Positions 9,286 to 18,142 of a stretch of 51,596 nt of DNA are shown one piece after another. Numbering within the stretch: position 1 is the first letter of the stretch; every line of letters begins with the position of its first letter. The DNA is from Deltaproteobacteria bacterium (GTDB lineage: Bacteria > Desulfobacterota > JAFDED01). The stretch is from positions 1 to 51,596 of the forward strand of contig JAFDED010000020.1 of assembly GCA_019310535.1 (NCBI GenBank), in the 5' to 3' direction. Below the pieces are notes generated by a model. It was not told the DNA's origin. It searched no databases and worked only from the letters and a program-made list of their open reading frames with translations. Both the position numbers and the translations under genes were made by a program.

Positions 9286-10050
9286 ATGCTGAACTTGGAA
9301 ACGATTCTTTATGAGAAGAGCGATGCCGTCGCAACAATCAAGCTTAACCGGCCTCACGTGCTAAACGCCGCCAGCCGGAAACTATGGCTCGATTTTCGCC
9401 GGGCGCTGAGGGAGGCGGCCAAAGACACGGAAGTTAAGGCCATAATTATTACGGGGGAGGGAAGGGCCTTTTCCGCCGGGGCTGACCTGAAAGAATCACA
9501 GAGCCGCACACTTGATGAGTACCGTGATTATCTGGTGGAGGGCCAGGAAATTTCGCGGGAACTTTACAGGATGGAAAAGCCCACTATCGCTGCAGTAAAC
9601 GGGTATGCCCTGGGCTCAGGCTGCGAGATAGCGGTGTGTTGCGACATCCGCATTGCTGCCGAGAGCGCAAAATTCGGCTTTCCCGAAGCCAGGGTTGCTT
9701 CAGGGGTAGGCAGCGGAGTCCTTCAATTGCTCCCCCTCTTGCTGGGCATGGGGAAAGCCAAGGAACTCATCTTTACCGCGGAATATATAGACGGCGACGA
9801 AGCAGCCCGCATCGGCCTGGTTAATATGGTGGTACCCGATGATCAACTCATGCACAAGGCGCAAGAAATAGCCGCCAAGATGGCCGCCAACTCAGCCCTT
9901 TCCATCTCCCTCATGAAGGCGATCCTTAACCGCGCCCACGAAGCAAGTATGGAGGCCATTATGGACTGGGAAGTGGAGATGATGATGAGCGCCATTCAGA
10001 CTCAGGAAAGGGTAAAGGCGCTGGAGGACTTCACTGCCAGGAAAAGATAA
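9286..10050 (+). CDS. Enoyl-CoA hydratase/isomerase family protein
   Basis: A 254-residue crotonase-fold enzyme acting on acyl-CoA thioesters. The oxyanion-hole segments are clear: G-R-A-F-S-A-G-A-D-L-K-E-S near residue 60 and G-Y-A-L-G-S-G-C-E-I-A near 105. An in-frame ATG at 9280 lies only 2-3 bases after GGAGGT; the ATG at 9286 has 8-base spacing and is preferred. It follows the acyl-CoA synthetase by 29 bases and ends the operon, pointing to beta-oxidation-like or hydratase chemistry on the CoA ester. Crotonase family members vary widely, so the exact reaction is open. Confidence 0.9.
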   Translation: MLNLETILYEKSDAVATIKLNRPHVLNAASRKLWLDFRRALREAAKDTEVKAIIITGEGRAFSAGADLKESQSRTLDEYRDYLVEGQEISRELYRMEKPTIAAVNGYALGSGCEIAVCCDIRIAAESAKFGFPEARVASGVGSGVLQLLPLLLGMGKAKELIFTAEYIDGDEAARIGLVNMVVPDDQLMHKAQEIAAKMAANSALSISLMKAILNRAHEASMEAIMDWEVEMMMSAIQTQERVKALEDFTARKR

Positions 10051-10417
10051 CGGATTAATCCTGATCAAAGATATTTGAAATTTTGACAGGCTGGCAGGAT
10101 AACATGGATTTGCTGGCATTAGGCTTTTTAAGCCTCTATCCTGTCCATCCTTTGATCCAGTCAAAAATCTCTTTAATAACGTAGAAATAGAAAGTAGAGA
10201 TAGTATGAATAATCATTCAAAAGTAATATTATCATATGATTATGCAGTTAACCTGTGCAGCCGCCCGGCCATTTTCATGTCCCGCGGGTGCAGCCCCTGC
10301 ATGACAATCAGCCCGCAGAGGGGAGAAAGGAGGTGATGCTTCTTCGTGCGTCCAGTCGGTGGCGAACAGCCAATTTATCAGCATAATATTCAATTGTTAG
10401 AAAGGGAGGGCTCTGCC
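10051..10417. other. Intergenic with an inverted-repeat element and a strong unused ribosome site
   Basis: It holds the inverted repeat at 10080-10169. GAAAGGAGGTGAT at 10326-10337 is a nearly full anti-SD match. It precedes a 16-codon frame from ATG 10336 and a GTG (10346) in frame with the TAXI binding protein. The binding protein more likely starts at 10418. Confidence 0.5.
10080..10169. repeat. Dispersed imperfect inverted repeat
   Basis: Nested complementary blocks: ATTTTGAC (10080) with GTCAAAAAT (10160-10169), GGAT (10097) with ATCC (10155), and AGGCTT (10121-10126) with AAGCCT (10130-10135). A related layout occurs at 26291-26360. It resembles the small intergenic palindromic elements common in deltaproteobacterial genomes. 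Confidence 0.6.
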
Positions 10418-11386
10418 ATGATGGCCAAAAAAACATCGATAATTATTTTAATCCTGGTAATGGTCGTGGCGTTTGCCGCGGGAGCGGCTTTCGCTGCAAA
10501 GAAATTCATCACTCTGGGAAGCGGCAGCCCTGGAGGCGTGTATTATCCTCTGGGTGGCGGGATGGCAGTGATCATTCAGAAGACCGTGCCCGGTATTCGC
10601 TGCGCGGCCGAATCAACCGGTGCTTCGGTCGAAAACAGTCGCCTTGTGGGTGCCGGCGAGACGGACATGGGGATGGCGATGGGGAGCGTGGCTTATAAAG
10701 CGACAAAGGGGCTTGAACCATTCAAGAAGCCTCTTCCTTTGTTTGCGCTTTTCCAGATGTATCCGGCTCCTGAACACATCGTTGTCCTCAAGTCCTCCAA
10801 TATTAAGACAGTGAGAGACATGAAGGGCAAAAAGGTTTCCATCGATGTTCCGGGCTCAGGCTGCTCTACGATGGCAAAGGCCATTCTGAAAGAATACGGG
10901 TTTGACCTCAAAAAGGACCTCAAAATAGCCAATCTGAGCCAGTCTGAATCCGTCCAGGCCCTGAAAGACGGCATCATTGATGTGGCGTTCTTCAATTTCG
11001 CCTATCCTGCCAGCGCCGTCATGGATCTTTGTGCCACCCGGGACATCGACCTTGTCCCACTGGAGCCCGAAATGGTGGAAAAGCTCACCAAGAAATACGG
11101 CTATTACATCAAGAGCTTGATTCCGGGTAAGGCCTATGCTGACGAGGATCGAGATGTCCTCTGCCTGGGCGACTCCAATGTCATGGTGGCCAACAAAAAT
11201 ATGCCGGACGAGCTGGCTTACAAAATCGTCAAGGCCATTTTCGAGAATGTGAGTACTGGAAAATACGCCCTGAAAAACATCCACCCCATCGCCGCGCAGT
11301 TGACACCTCAAAACGCCGTCAACAGTCCCATCCCGCTGCATCCGGGAGCCTTGAAGTATTTCAAGGAGAAGGGCGCGGTTAAATAA
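10418..11386 (+). CDS. TAXI family TRAP substrate-binding protein
   Basis: A 322-residue periplasmic receptor. A typical Sec signal (hydrophobic run ending A-A-F-A-A, about residue 26) is followed by the TAXI N-terminal signature I-T-L-G-S-G-S-P-G-G-V-Y-Y-P-L-G-G-G. It ends H-P-G-A-L-K-Y-F-K-E, also typical. The frame is open from GTG 10346, but the signal peptide and AGGGAGGG spacing support ATG 10418. It is the first gene of a complete TAXI set with the DUF1850 protein and fused permease that follow. TAXI proteins bind carboxylates such as glutamate or 2-oxoacids; the ligand here is unknown. Confidence 0.92.
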   Translation: MMAKKTSIIILILVMVVAFAAGAAFAAKKFITLGSGSPGGVYYPLGGGMAVIIQKTVPGIRCAAESTGASVENSRLVGAGETDMGMAMGSVAYKATKGLEPFKKPLPLFALFQMYPAPEHIVVLKSSNIKTVRDMKGKKVSIDVPGSGCSTMAKAILKEYGFDLKKDLKIANLSQSESVQALKDGIIDVAFFNFAYPASAVMDLCATRDIDLVPLEPEMVEKLTKKYGYYIKSLIPGKAYADEDRDVLCLGDSNVMVANKNMPDELAYKIVKAIFENVSTGKYALKNIHPIAAQLTPQNAVNSPIPLHPGALKYFKEKGAVK

Positions 11387-11509
11387 ACTCCTGAGCGTGG
11401 AGCGCGTGGTCCAATCCAGTGAAGCAACCATATCCGCGCCTTGATGTTAATTGTGAGATGCTCATCCTCAATGCCGCGCGCTCCCATTTGCTCTCTGGGA
11501 GCAATGATC

Positions 11510-12019
11510 ATGCGAATCGTAGGGGCCATCGTTGTAATCTTTATTATTTTCCCATCCGCACCTGCGACCGGCGACTCCCTTTACTTGCAGATATACCAGC
11601 CCGAGCGTAAAGAGGTGCTGCTGAAGTTTCCCGTGGTTTCCGGGGACCGTTTCAGAATTCGCTACACCCACAGCTCAGATCTGACTCCTGTGGTGGATCA
11701 TTTCGTGATCGTAGAGGCCGGAAAGATGATTCTTGAGGAGGAGGAGTTTCGCTGGTACGGCTCCGGTCTTGAATTTCGTTCCACCCCGGACGCTCGGGTC
11801 GTCCTCGATGACCACCGAACCCGGGTCTTCCTTCATCGTCCCTTTGTTTATATTCCAATCCGGGTGGGCCGGGTGGCGGGGCATCATGTGGAGATAAACG
11901 GCTTATCCATCCCCCTCCGACGGGTTGCGAAGGGAGGAGAAAGGGTATGGATCCGGGTTGTAAGCGATATCGCCTTCGGATACACCGCGGACCAAGAAGG
12001 TGAAATCAATGGTCGATAA
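11510..12019 (+). CDS. DUF1850 protein of a TAXI-TRAP operon
   Basis: About 169 residues with an N-terminal signal or membrane anchor (I-V-G-A-I-V-V-I-F-I-I-F). The DUF1850 core follows: R-I-R-Y-T-H-S-S-D-L-T-P-V-V-D-H-F, then E-E-E-F-R-W-Y-G-S-G-L-E-F. This family is usually encoded between a TAXI binding protein and a fused TRAP permease, as here, and is thought to be an accessory part of that transporter. Its role is unproven. Earlier in-frame ATGs exist at 11441 and 11504; ATG 11510 has the best spacing to GGGAG. Its end overlaps the permease start. Confidence 0.82.
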   Translation: MRIVGAIVVIFIIFPSAPATGDSLYLQIYQPERKEVLLKFPVVSGDRFRIRYTHSSDLTPVVDHFVIVEAGKMILEEEEFRWYGSGLEFRSTPDARVVLDDHRTRVFLHRPFVYIPIRVGRVAGHHVEINGLSIPLRRVAKGGERVWIRVVSDIAFGYTADQEGEINGR

Positions 12020-14144
12020 ATTATCACCGGAACCCATCGATGGAATAGCCGGCAAAGAGCCTTTCGAAGGGACGGAAGAAGCCCTCGCCGCGCAGCGGAT
12101 GCTTGAAAAGTTCGAACGAAAGCGCCCCCTCGCCCCGCTGTCGAGAAAGATCATTTTCATTATTGGCATTCTGGCCAGTTGTTACCATCTGGTCTACGCG
12201 TATTACCACCCGTTTTTTGCTCTGGATCATCGGGCCATTCACTGGATGTTCATGTCGATCTTTATTTTCCTGCTCTATCCCTCCGTCAAACGATGGAGCC
12301 CGAAGACGAGGCCCAGTATTCTCGACATGATTTTTCTCATCGTCAGCGTGGGCATCTGCACCTGGATATTTATTTATTCAGGGCAAATCCTCGAGCGGGC
12401 AGGCGCATTCGAGTTACCGGATGTTATCGCCGGGGCGGTGCTGCTTGTCATCGTGCTGGAGGCGGCCCGTCGTTCCACGGGCCTGCCGGTGCCCATGGTG
12501 GCCTGCGCTTTTCTGATATACGCTTTCGCCGGCCCTTATCTACCGGATGTTCTGGCCCATCGCGGATACAGCCTGAAGCGTATCTCCACGTACCTGAGCC
12601 TGTCCACTGACGGTATTTTCGGTGTTCCTCTGGGCGTGAGCGCCAACTTCATCTTTCTCTTCATTCTTTACGGAGCTATTCTTCGCAAAACCGGGGCGGG
12701 ACAGTTTTTTACCGACATTGCTTTCGCCCTGACCGGTTCCACCCGGGGCGGCCCCGCCAAGGCCGCAGTGATGTCCAGTTGCTTTTTCGGGATGATCAGC
12801 GGCTCGTCGGTGGCCAATACCGTGACCACGGGCTCCTTCACCATCCCCTTGATGAAACGAACAGGCTATCCCCCGCATTTCGCCGGCGCTGTGGAGGCCT
12901 CCGCCAGCACCATGGGACAGATCATGCCGCCCATCATGGGCGCAGCAGCGTTCCTGATGGCGGAGTTCCTGGCCATCCCCTATTTCAAAGTCTGCATTGC
13001 GGCCCTGATTCCAGCGTTGTTGAGCTTCTTCGGCACTTTCATGCAGGTGCATTTTCGCGCCGTGTTGATGGGCCTTAAGGGCATGGACAGGGGACAACTC
13101 CCAAAAATCTCCCATGCCATGCGCCAGGGATGGCATCACCTGATCTCCATAGTCGTCCTGATCGCCTTTCTTGCGCTTAATTACTCGCCTGAGCGGGCAG
13201 TCTTCTGGGCCATTGTCCTCACGATCTACATTTCTTCTCTGAAAGCACCGGGCAGATCATTCCGCCGGGAGGTCATGGAAGTGGGCACTGGGTTGCTCAT
13301 CCTTGCCGCAATACTGTCAGGTACCCAACGCTTTGGCCTGGAGCCTTATCTCTTCTTGCTGCTGGTTGGCCTGATCATGGTCAGTTGTTCCCGGGTCTCC
13401 TCGGGCCTTCGGCTCAAAGACATTGTTATGGCTTTGGCTGACGGCGCCCTGGGTGCGGTGGAGGTGGCGGCCGCCTGCGCGGCGGCAGGCATCATTATCG
13501 GCACCATCACTGTCACGGGCCTGGGACTCAAATTCTCCTCGCTTATTATAGACCTCTCGGGAGGCTACCTGTTCGCCGCGCTGCCTCTCACAATGATAGG
13601 CTGCCTTGCGCTGGGGATGGGTGTACCCACCACGGCACAATATATCATTATCAGCGCTCTGGCTGCGCCCGCGCTGATTTATCTGGGAGTTGTGCCCATT
13701 GCGGCCCACCTGTTCATTTTTTACTTCGGTACCCGCGCGGACATCACGCCTCCAGTGGCGCTGGCAGCTTATGCAGGCGCGGGTGTAGCGAGGTCCAGTC
13801 CCATGCGGACGGGCGTCGCTGCATTTCAACTGGGCATCGCGGGCTACATCATTCCCTTTATGTTCGTTTATGCCCCGGAATTACTCATTTTACCTGGAGG
13901 GGGTCTTTTTCATATCGTCATCGCGGTGGTCACCGCCCTCATAGGGGTATATTGCCTGGCGGCATCGGTGCAGAATTGCCTGCTGCATAAGACGGTATGG
14001 CTCGAACGGGTTTGCCTCCTGGTGGTGGCGATACTCCTCATCAAACCGGGACTGAAAACGGACATTTTTGGGCTACTCGTGGTTTCCATGGTGTTCTTTT
14101 CTCAATTGCATCGATCCAGAGAACAGGCATATCGGAAAGTATAG
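12009..14144 (+). CDS. TRAP transporter fused permease (4TM/12TM, TAXI type)
   Basis: A 711-residue polytopic membrane protein joining a DctQ-like N-terminal third to a DctM-like remainder. Family markers: A-R-R-S-T-G-L-P near residue 155, G-G-P-A-K-A-A-V-M-S-S-C-F-F-G near 250, G-Q-I-M-P-P-I-M-G-A-A-A-F near 305, G-M-G-V-P-T-T-A-Q-Y near 535 and I-T-P-P-V-A-L-A-A-Y-A-G near 575. GTG 12000 is in frame but AGAAGG is spaced for ATG 12009, which overlaps the DUF1850 gene by 11 bases. Such coupling supports one complex with the two genes upstream. Confidence 0.93.
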   Translation: MVDKLSPEPIDGIAGKEPFEGTEEALAAQRMLEKFERKRPLAPLSRKIIFIIGILASCYHLVYAYYHPFFALDHRAIHWMFMSIFIFLLYPSVKRWSPKTRPSILDMIFLIVSVGICTWIFIYSGQILERAGAFELPDVIAGAVLLVIVLEAARRSTGLPVPMVACAFLIYAFAGPYLPDVLAHRGYSLKRISTYLSLSTDGIFGVPLGVSANFIFLFILYGAILRKTGAGQFFTDIAFALTGSTRGGPAKAAVMSSCFFGMISGSSVANTVTTGSFTIPLMKRTGYPPHFAGAVEASASTMGQIMPPIMGAAAFLMAEFLAIPYFKVCIAALIPALLSFFGTFMQVHFRAVLMGLKGMDRGQLPKISHAMRQGWHHLISIVVLIAFLALNYSPERAVFWAIVLTIYISSLKAPGRSFRREVMEVGTGLLILAAILSGTQRFGLEPYLFLLLVGLIMVSCSRVSSGLRLKDIVMALADGALGAVEVAAACAAAGIIIGTITVTGLGLKFSSLIIDLSGGYLFAALPLTMIGCLALGMGVPTTAQYIIISALAAPALIYLGVVPIAAHLFIFYFGTRADITPPVALAAYAGAGVARSSPMRTGVAAFQLGIAGYIIPFMFVYAPELLILPGGGLFHIVIAVVTALIGVYCLAASVQNCLLHKTVWLERVCLLVVAILLIKPGLKTDIFGLLVVSMVFFSQLHRSREQAYRKV

Positions 14145-14310
14145 CCAAAAGATGCGAAATATGGATTGTGCATTCTGTATTTGGTGGCTGCCAAAAGTTG
14201 CACCATTTCCGCCTCTCCATTCCATTTTTTTTAATTGACTATTAAGGAATTTTAATCGTATTAATATAATCTCCTTCATCGGAAAGCTCTTTAAGGAAAA
14301 GGAGTGAGAA

Positions 14311-15621
14311 ATGCATACGAGTGTGGAGACAAAGGAAGAATTTGAGAAAGTTAGATCGCTGGAGCAAAAAGCTCAAAAATACTTAGCTGGCGGCTGCTTA
14401 GGCACTTTTAGAGCCCCCCTGGATCCAATTCCTGTGATTTCCCATGGTGAGGGAAGCCGAATTATTGATGCGCAGGGGAGAAGCTATATAGACTTTATTA
14501 TGGGATCGGGGCCGCTTATTTTGGGACATTCGCACCCGGCCCTGGTTTCAGCAGTTGAGCGTCAACTCCGACACGGGACCACGTATTACTGGATTGGCGA
14601 GCACATAGTTCAACTGGCTGAAAAAATCGTCCAGGCGGCCCCATGCGGGGAAACTGTTAAATTTGCCAACTCGGGTACAGAGGCCACCTACCACGCTCTC
14701 CGTATGGCCAGAGTGTATACCGGGAGGGAAAAAATATTAAAGTTTGAGGGAGGATACCACGGAGTTCACGATTATTCTCTCATGAGCGCCCATCCTAAAA
14801 ATGTAGGCTCCTATCCGGAGGCGAAACCGGATTCCGGGGGAATTCCCCGGGGCATAGCAGAAAGCGTACTGGTCGCCCCTTTTAATGATACCGAGACAAC
14901 TGCACAGATCATTCAGACTCATGGACATGCTATAGCTGCCGCCATTGTGGAGCCTCTCCAGCGTGTCATTAAACCGAGGGGAACGTTTCTCAACGATGTG
15001 CGTAAGCTTACCAGGGAACACAACATTGTCTTGATCTTTGATGAAATAGTTACCGGATTCAGGTTGGACTATGGGGGAGCCCAGGAACACTACGGGGTAA
15101 TCCCCGACGTGGCCGTCTATGGAAAAGCATTGACAGGAGGTTTCTCTTTGGCTGCAATTTGCGGTAACCGGGAGATTTTGGACACTACAAACCCTGATAG
15201 AATCGGAACTCAAGATCACTCATATTTCAGCGGTACGCTCAACGGAAATCCGCTGGCCGCTGCCGCGGGGCTGGCTTGTCTTGTTGAACTTGAAAAAGAA
15301 GGGGTGTTGAAAGGCTTACATGACCGCGGAGAGCGATTTATGGAAGAAATCCGCAATCTGGGTCGTTCCTGCCATGTCCCGTTGCAAGTAGCGGGGGATG
15401 GTCCGGTACTGCAATTATTCTTTACGGAGAAACCAATTATTAATTATCAAGATACTTTAAGTCAGGACAAGACCCTGGGACAAAAAGTGGCAAAGAAGAT
15501 GTGGGAAAAAGGAGTCTCGGTTGTTCCCAATGGGAAGATATACTTGAGTATTGCGCACTCAGAAGAGGACTTCCAGCGGTTTCTCGAAACATTGGAGGAC
15601 GTCCTCAGGTCATTGAGTTGA
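14311..15621 (+). CDS. Class III aminotransferase, glutamate-1-semialdehyde aminomutase-like
   Basis: A 436-residue PLP enzyme. The PLP lysine is K272 in Y-G-K-A-L-T-G-G, and D244-E245 (I-F-D-E-I-V-T-G-F-R) contact the cofactor. Also visible are N-S-G-T-E-A-T at 120-126 and G-G-Y-H-G at 147-151. The GSA-type N-terminal G-G phosphate loop is present. It is probably a catabolic aminotransferase or aminomutase rather than HemL: it stands alone, not in a heme cluster, and follows a TRAP operon. AAAGGAGTGAG precedes the start. Hairpin 15629-15661 lies just downstream. Confidence 0.87.
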   Translation: MHTSVETKEEFEKVRSLEQKAQKYLAGGCLGTFRAPLDPIPVISHGEGSRIIDAQGRSYIDFIMGSGPLILGHSHPALVSAVERQLRHGTTYYWIGEHIVQLAEKIVQAAPCGETVKFANSGTEATYHALRMARVYTGREKILKFEGGYHGVHDYSLMSAHPKNVGSYPEAKPDSGGIPRGIAESVLVAPFNDTETTAQIIQTHGHAIAAAIVEPLQRVIKPRGTFLNDVRKLTREHNIVLIFDEIVTGFRLDYGGAQEHYGVIPDVAVYGKALTGGFSLAAICGNREILDTTNPDRIGTQDHSYFSGTLNGNPLAAAAGLACLVELEKEGVLKGLHDRGERFMEEIRNLGRSCHVPLQVAGDGPVLQLFFTEKPIINYQDTLSQDKTLGQKVAKKMWEKGVSVVPNGKIYLSIAHSEEDFQRFLETLEDVLRSLS

Positions 15622-15956
15622 TTTGAACAGGGGCATTTGAAATGTTTATGGATGTGCCCCTTCCCATTTATTCGCCAAGAACTTCCACGTTTGTGCATAA
15701 AAGCGTGGTATGGAGTTTGCCATCATCAGGGATTCCCATGAATCAGGACATGAAATTCAGGAACCTGTTACTGGATGAAAATATTCATCAACGGCGCTCC
15801 TCTTTGTTTGCCGAGTGATATCAACGGAGACGGCCTTGCCCCATAGAGCGGGATTCATCCCTCTTTATATATCGGTCATCTAAACTATCCAGGCCAGGCG
15901 AGGGTGGACAGCTTGAACTTATGGAATATTGGATGAAAGTGCTGACGGTAAAGGGT
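15622..15956. other. Intergenic between convergent genes
   Basis: 335 bases between the aminotransferase and the minus-strand small gene. Apart from the hairpin at 15629-15661 I see no gene or clear signal. Confidence 0.5.
15629..15661 (+). terminator. Terminator-like hairpin after the aminotransferase
   Basis: AGGGGCA (15629-15635) pairs with TGCCCCT (15655-15661). The following TCCC has few T, so it is a weak terminator candidate. Confidence 0.45.
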
Positions 15957-16163
15957 CTAATTTGTGCGTTCCTTCCGATCCAGCCAATTGCGCACGGCGC
16001 GGGCGCAAGGGTCGTCCGAGGTTTCACCCTTTTTCACGAGCCGCTCGAAGGTAGACTCCAACATCTCCCGTATAATCATGACTGAACCGATGGCGGTATA
16101 AACCATGGTGCGGCCCAGACCTTTTTCCTGCACGGTTTCCCAGAGATTCTTTGAAGAATCCAT
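15957..16163 (-). CDS. Small phasin-like protein
   Basis: A 68-residue protein with no firmly known family. Its middle part (a short hydrophobic stretch, then R-E-M-L-E-S-T-F-E-R-L-V-K-K-G-E-T-S) resembles residues 10-40 of the phasin-like neighbour at 16264-16668 (T-K-E-S-V-E-K-L-V-D-E-L-T-S-R-G-E-I-S). It therefore looks like a short paralogue lacking the coiled coil. It is third in a minus-strand run behind a hydrolase and the longer phasin-like gene. A role on storage granules or with the hydrolase is inference. Confidence 0.6.
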   Translation of the reverse strand: MDSSKNLWETVQEKGLGRTMVYTAIGSVMIIREMLESTFERLVKKGETSDDPCARAVRNWLDRKERTN

Positions 16164-16263
16164 GCTATTTCCCCCCCCTTTGACACCTCACCAGAATAAC
16201 TGGATTCTCTCTCCAGCAAAAGCTTGTAACAGGAGCCGTAATTGCCTCCCAATATCCTGTTTC

Positions 16264-16668
16264 CTAAGACTCCTTTCTTTTATTCTGTTGGGGTTTCTTG
16301 GTTCTGGCCGAGACGGATTTCTTTCTGGAAACCGCGCGCTTTTGTGCCTCGGCGAGGTTGATTTGGGCCTTTCTCAAGGCCTCCACCTCAGCGGCCAGGA
16401 CATCCAGGCGGGCTTGGATATCGTCGAGCTTTTGAAGGTGGGGAAATAACGAGTGAACAGTCTTCTCCACCCGTTGCCTGATTTCCTGCTCGATCTTTCG
16501 CGAGTTCTGTTCGGCCCGATTCAGCATCTCTTTGAGGAAACCGGGCGCGTCCTCTCTGCTGATCTCACCTCTGCTCGTCAGTTCATCCACGAGCTTTTCA
16601 ACACTTTCTTTGGTCACCAGAAAAGCTCCCAGACCGGACAGAATTGTTTTTCTTAAAAAGCCGCTCAT
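16264..16668 (-). CDS. Phasin-like / PhaF-type coiled-coil protein
   Basis: A 134-residue protein. Residues 1-30 hold a short hydrophobic patch, about 30-110 form a helical coiled coil rich in Glu, Gln and Lys, and the last 25 residues are strongly basic (S-R-K-K-S-V-S-A-R-T-K-K). That order matches phasin/PhaF granule-associated proteins. An in-frame ATG at 16683 exists, but GGGAGGGGGCG places the start at 16668. The hydrolase upstream (17897-16782) and the short paralogue downstream suggest a polyester-granule or lipid-surface function. The exact family would need a profile search. Confidence 0.68.
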   Translation of the reverse strand: MSGFLRKTILSGLGAFLVTKESVEKLVDELTSRGEISREDAPGFLKEMLNRAEQNSRKIEQEIRQRVEKTVHSLFPHLQKLDDIQARLDVLAAEVEALRKAQINLAEAQKRAVSRKKSVSARTKKPQQNKRKES

Positions 16669-16781
16669 GACGCCCCCTCCCATCCGGATGGCAGCAGTTT
16701 TGTCTCACTGCCAGGCCAATTAGCAATCTTGTTGTGTCATCTCTATATGTGTTTAATAGTAACGCACCGCGTAATTTGTTG

Positions 16782-17897
16782 TCAATTCTTTTTCTGGCTT
16801 GCATTGACTGGTGCTGAATGCCTGCGTATCCAATCGCAGATATGGGGGAATACAACCCTTGGTGCTTCCCGTCCAAACACCAGGTCTCCGTGTCCATAGT
16901 CCACGGGCTGACCGAGGGTGCGCCCGAACTCTATGTAGAGCTTGTCCTCGGATGCAATCCGTTCGAAGGCACCGCGCACCGTGGACCGCGGTGCCTGCAG
17001 GTCTCCGCTGCCGGCCAACACCAGGATGGGCGTTGTGATGTCCCCCAGATGCTCTGTAAAATCAAAGGAACGGTCCAGGCTGCGCCAGCGGCCGTTATCC
17101 AGCCAGTCGCCGAACTGCAGGAGGAGTTCCCGGCATACCAGGGGTTCCATCATGTTGGCACAAACGCGACGCGCCACATCTGAATCCACGTTCCGGGGAT
17201 TGAACCCGAACTTGAGTAGCGGTGCAAAAAGGCCGGGCAGTGGAGAGAGTAACTTAACCCAGATCCCCAGCGGAACAAAGGGGAACCATTTCAAAACTTT
17301 CCGCAAGCGAACCAGCCCCTTGATCCCAATTATCATGTCGTCAAAATCCACAGGGGAAGCGATAGTAACACCCGAGCGGATCCATCGGGCCTCTTCCCTT
17401 TCAAGAAACGCATACAGGAGCATCCCCCCCATGCTGTGTCCCACCCAGTGTACCGCGTTAGCACCGGTCACCTGGCGAATGTGCTGAATTGCCGCCGGGA
17501 TGTCTTTTCGGTAATACTCTTCAAAGGTCCAGTCGAATCGATATCGGTGGTCTAACAGCCGGGGTTTTGCGCTCATTCCCGCACCACGCAGTTCGATGAC
17601 CCAGCAATCGAATCCAGAAGATCGTAGACATCGGGCCAAGGAGAACCGCGCATCAAGGTCCAGGTCGAAACGGTTGGCGCCCAACCCATGGCAGAGGAAA
17701 ACGGGCTCGCGCCACCGTTCATCTCCCATGGGGAGATAGCGATGAAGGGCAATTCGCCACCCGTCCCGGGTGATGACAAAATGAATTTCATCTGGGCTGC
17801 TCTCGGCCCGGAAAACCACACCCCAGAACAGGGCCATCGATACCAGCACTGCCAGAACCGCAATTATGTAAAAAATGATTGTGATAACAAGAATCAT
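16782..17897 (-). CDS. Membrane-anchored alpha/beta hydrolase
   Basis: A 371-residue protein with an N-terminal membrane anchor (about residues 3-27) and an alpha/beta-hydrolase domain. The nucleophile elbow is G-H-S-M-G-G with S155; the oxyanion region is C-H-G-L-G-A-N-R; the likely acid is D in A-G-S-G-D near 310; and the His is in D-Y-G-H-G-D near 340. These resemble polyhydroxyalkanoate synthase/depolymerase relatives and lipase-like enzymes. The nucleophile is Ser, not the Cys of PhaC, so it is more likely an esterase or lipase. It is first in a minus-strand run with two phasin-like genes. Confidence 0.8.
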   Translation of the reverse strand: MILVITIIFYIIAVLAVLVSMALFWGVVFRAESSPDEIHFVITRDGWRIALHRYLPMGDERWREPVFLCHGLGANRFDLDLDARFSLARCLRSSGFDCWVIELRGAGMSAKPRLLDHRYRFDWTFEEYYRKDIPAAIQHIRQVTGANAVHWVGHSMGGMLLYAFLEREEARWIRSGVTIASPVDFDDMIIGIKGLVRLRKVLKWFPFVPLGIWVKLLSPLPGLFAPLLKFGFNPRNVDSDVARRVCANMMEPLVCRELLLQFGDWLDNGRWRSLDRSFDFTEHLGDITTPILVLAGSGDLQAPRSTVRGAFERIASEDKLYIEFGRTLGQPVDYGHGDLVFGREAPRVVFPHICDWIRRHSAPVNASQKKN

Positions 17898-18019
17898 TTA
17901 TTTTCCTTCACTACGAAGAAACTTTTCATGGCCTTTATCGTGATGCTCAACCTTTAAAGGATATGATCCAGAAGCGGTAACGATCATACATCGATGTTTT
18001 CAATTCTTCAAGATTGCTA

Positions 18020-18089
18020 TTGACATTTGAGAGTTTTTACTTGACAAAAATAGCGAATCTTGACATTTTACTCGCCACAGATGTACAAA
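18020..18089 (+). promoter_or_regulatory. Possible promoter region with three TTGACA hexamers
   Basis: Exact TTGACA occurs at 18020, 18041 and 18060. The last is followed after 18 bases by TACAAA (18084-18089), giving a plausible promoter for the SDR gene at 18143. The other two could be alternative -35 elements or part of a repeated site. Confidence 0.4.
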
Positions 18090-18142
18090 ATTAGAAAGGA
18101 CAGCCAGTTGAAAACACTGATGGATATCTACAGGAAAGGAAG

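Noticed and set aside
10336..10386. 16-codon leader peptide before the TAXI gene
   Set aside because: Its ATG lies inside the Shine-Dalgarno sequence itself, so it cannot use that site; no regulatory codon run is seen.
14235..14272. TTGACT with TATAAT upstream of the aminotransferase
   Set aside because: The spacing of about 23 bases is too long for a sigma70 promoter; no better pair was found.
14311..15621. hemL (heme biosynthesis) as the name for the aminotransferase
   Set aside because: The fold fits, but the lone catabolic context gives no support for a heme role, so no symbol was assigned.
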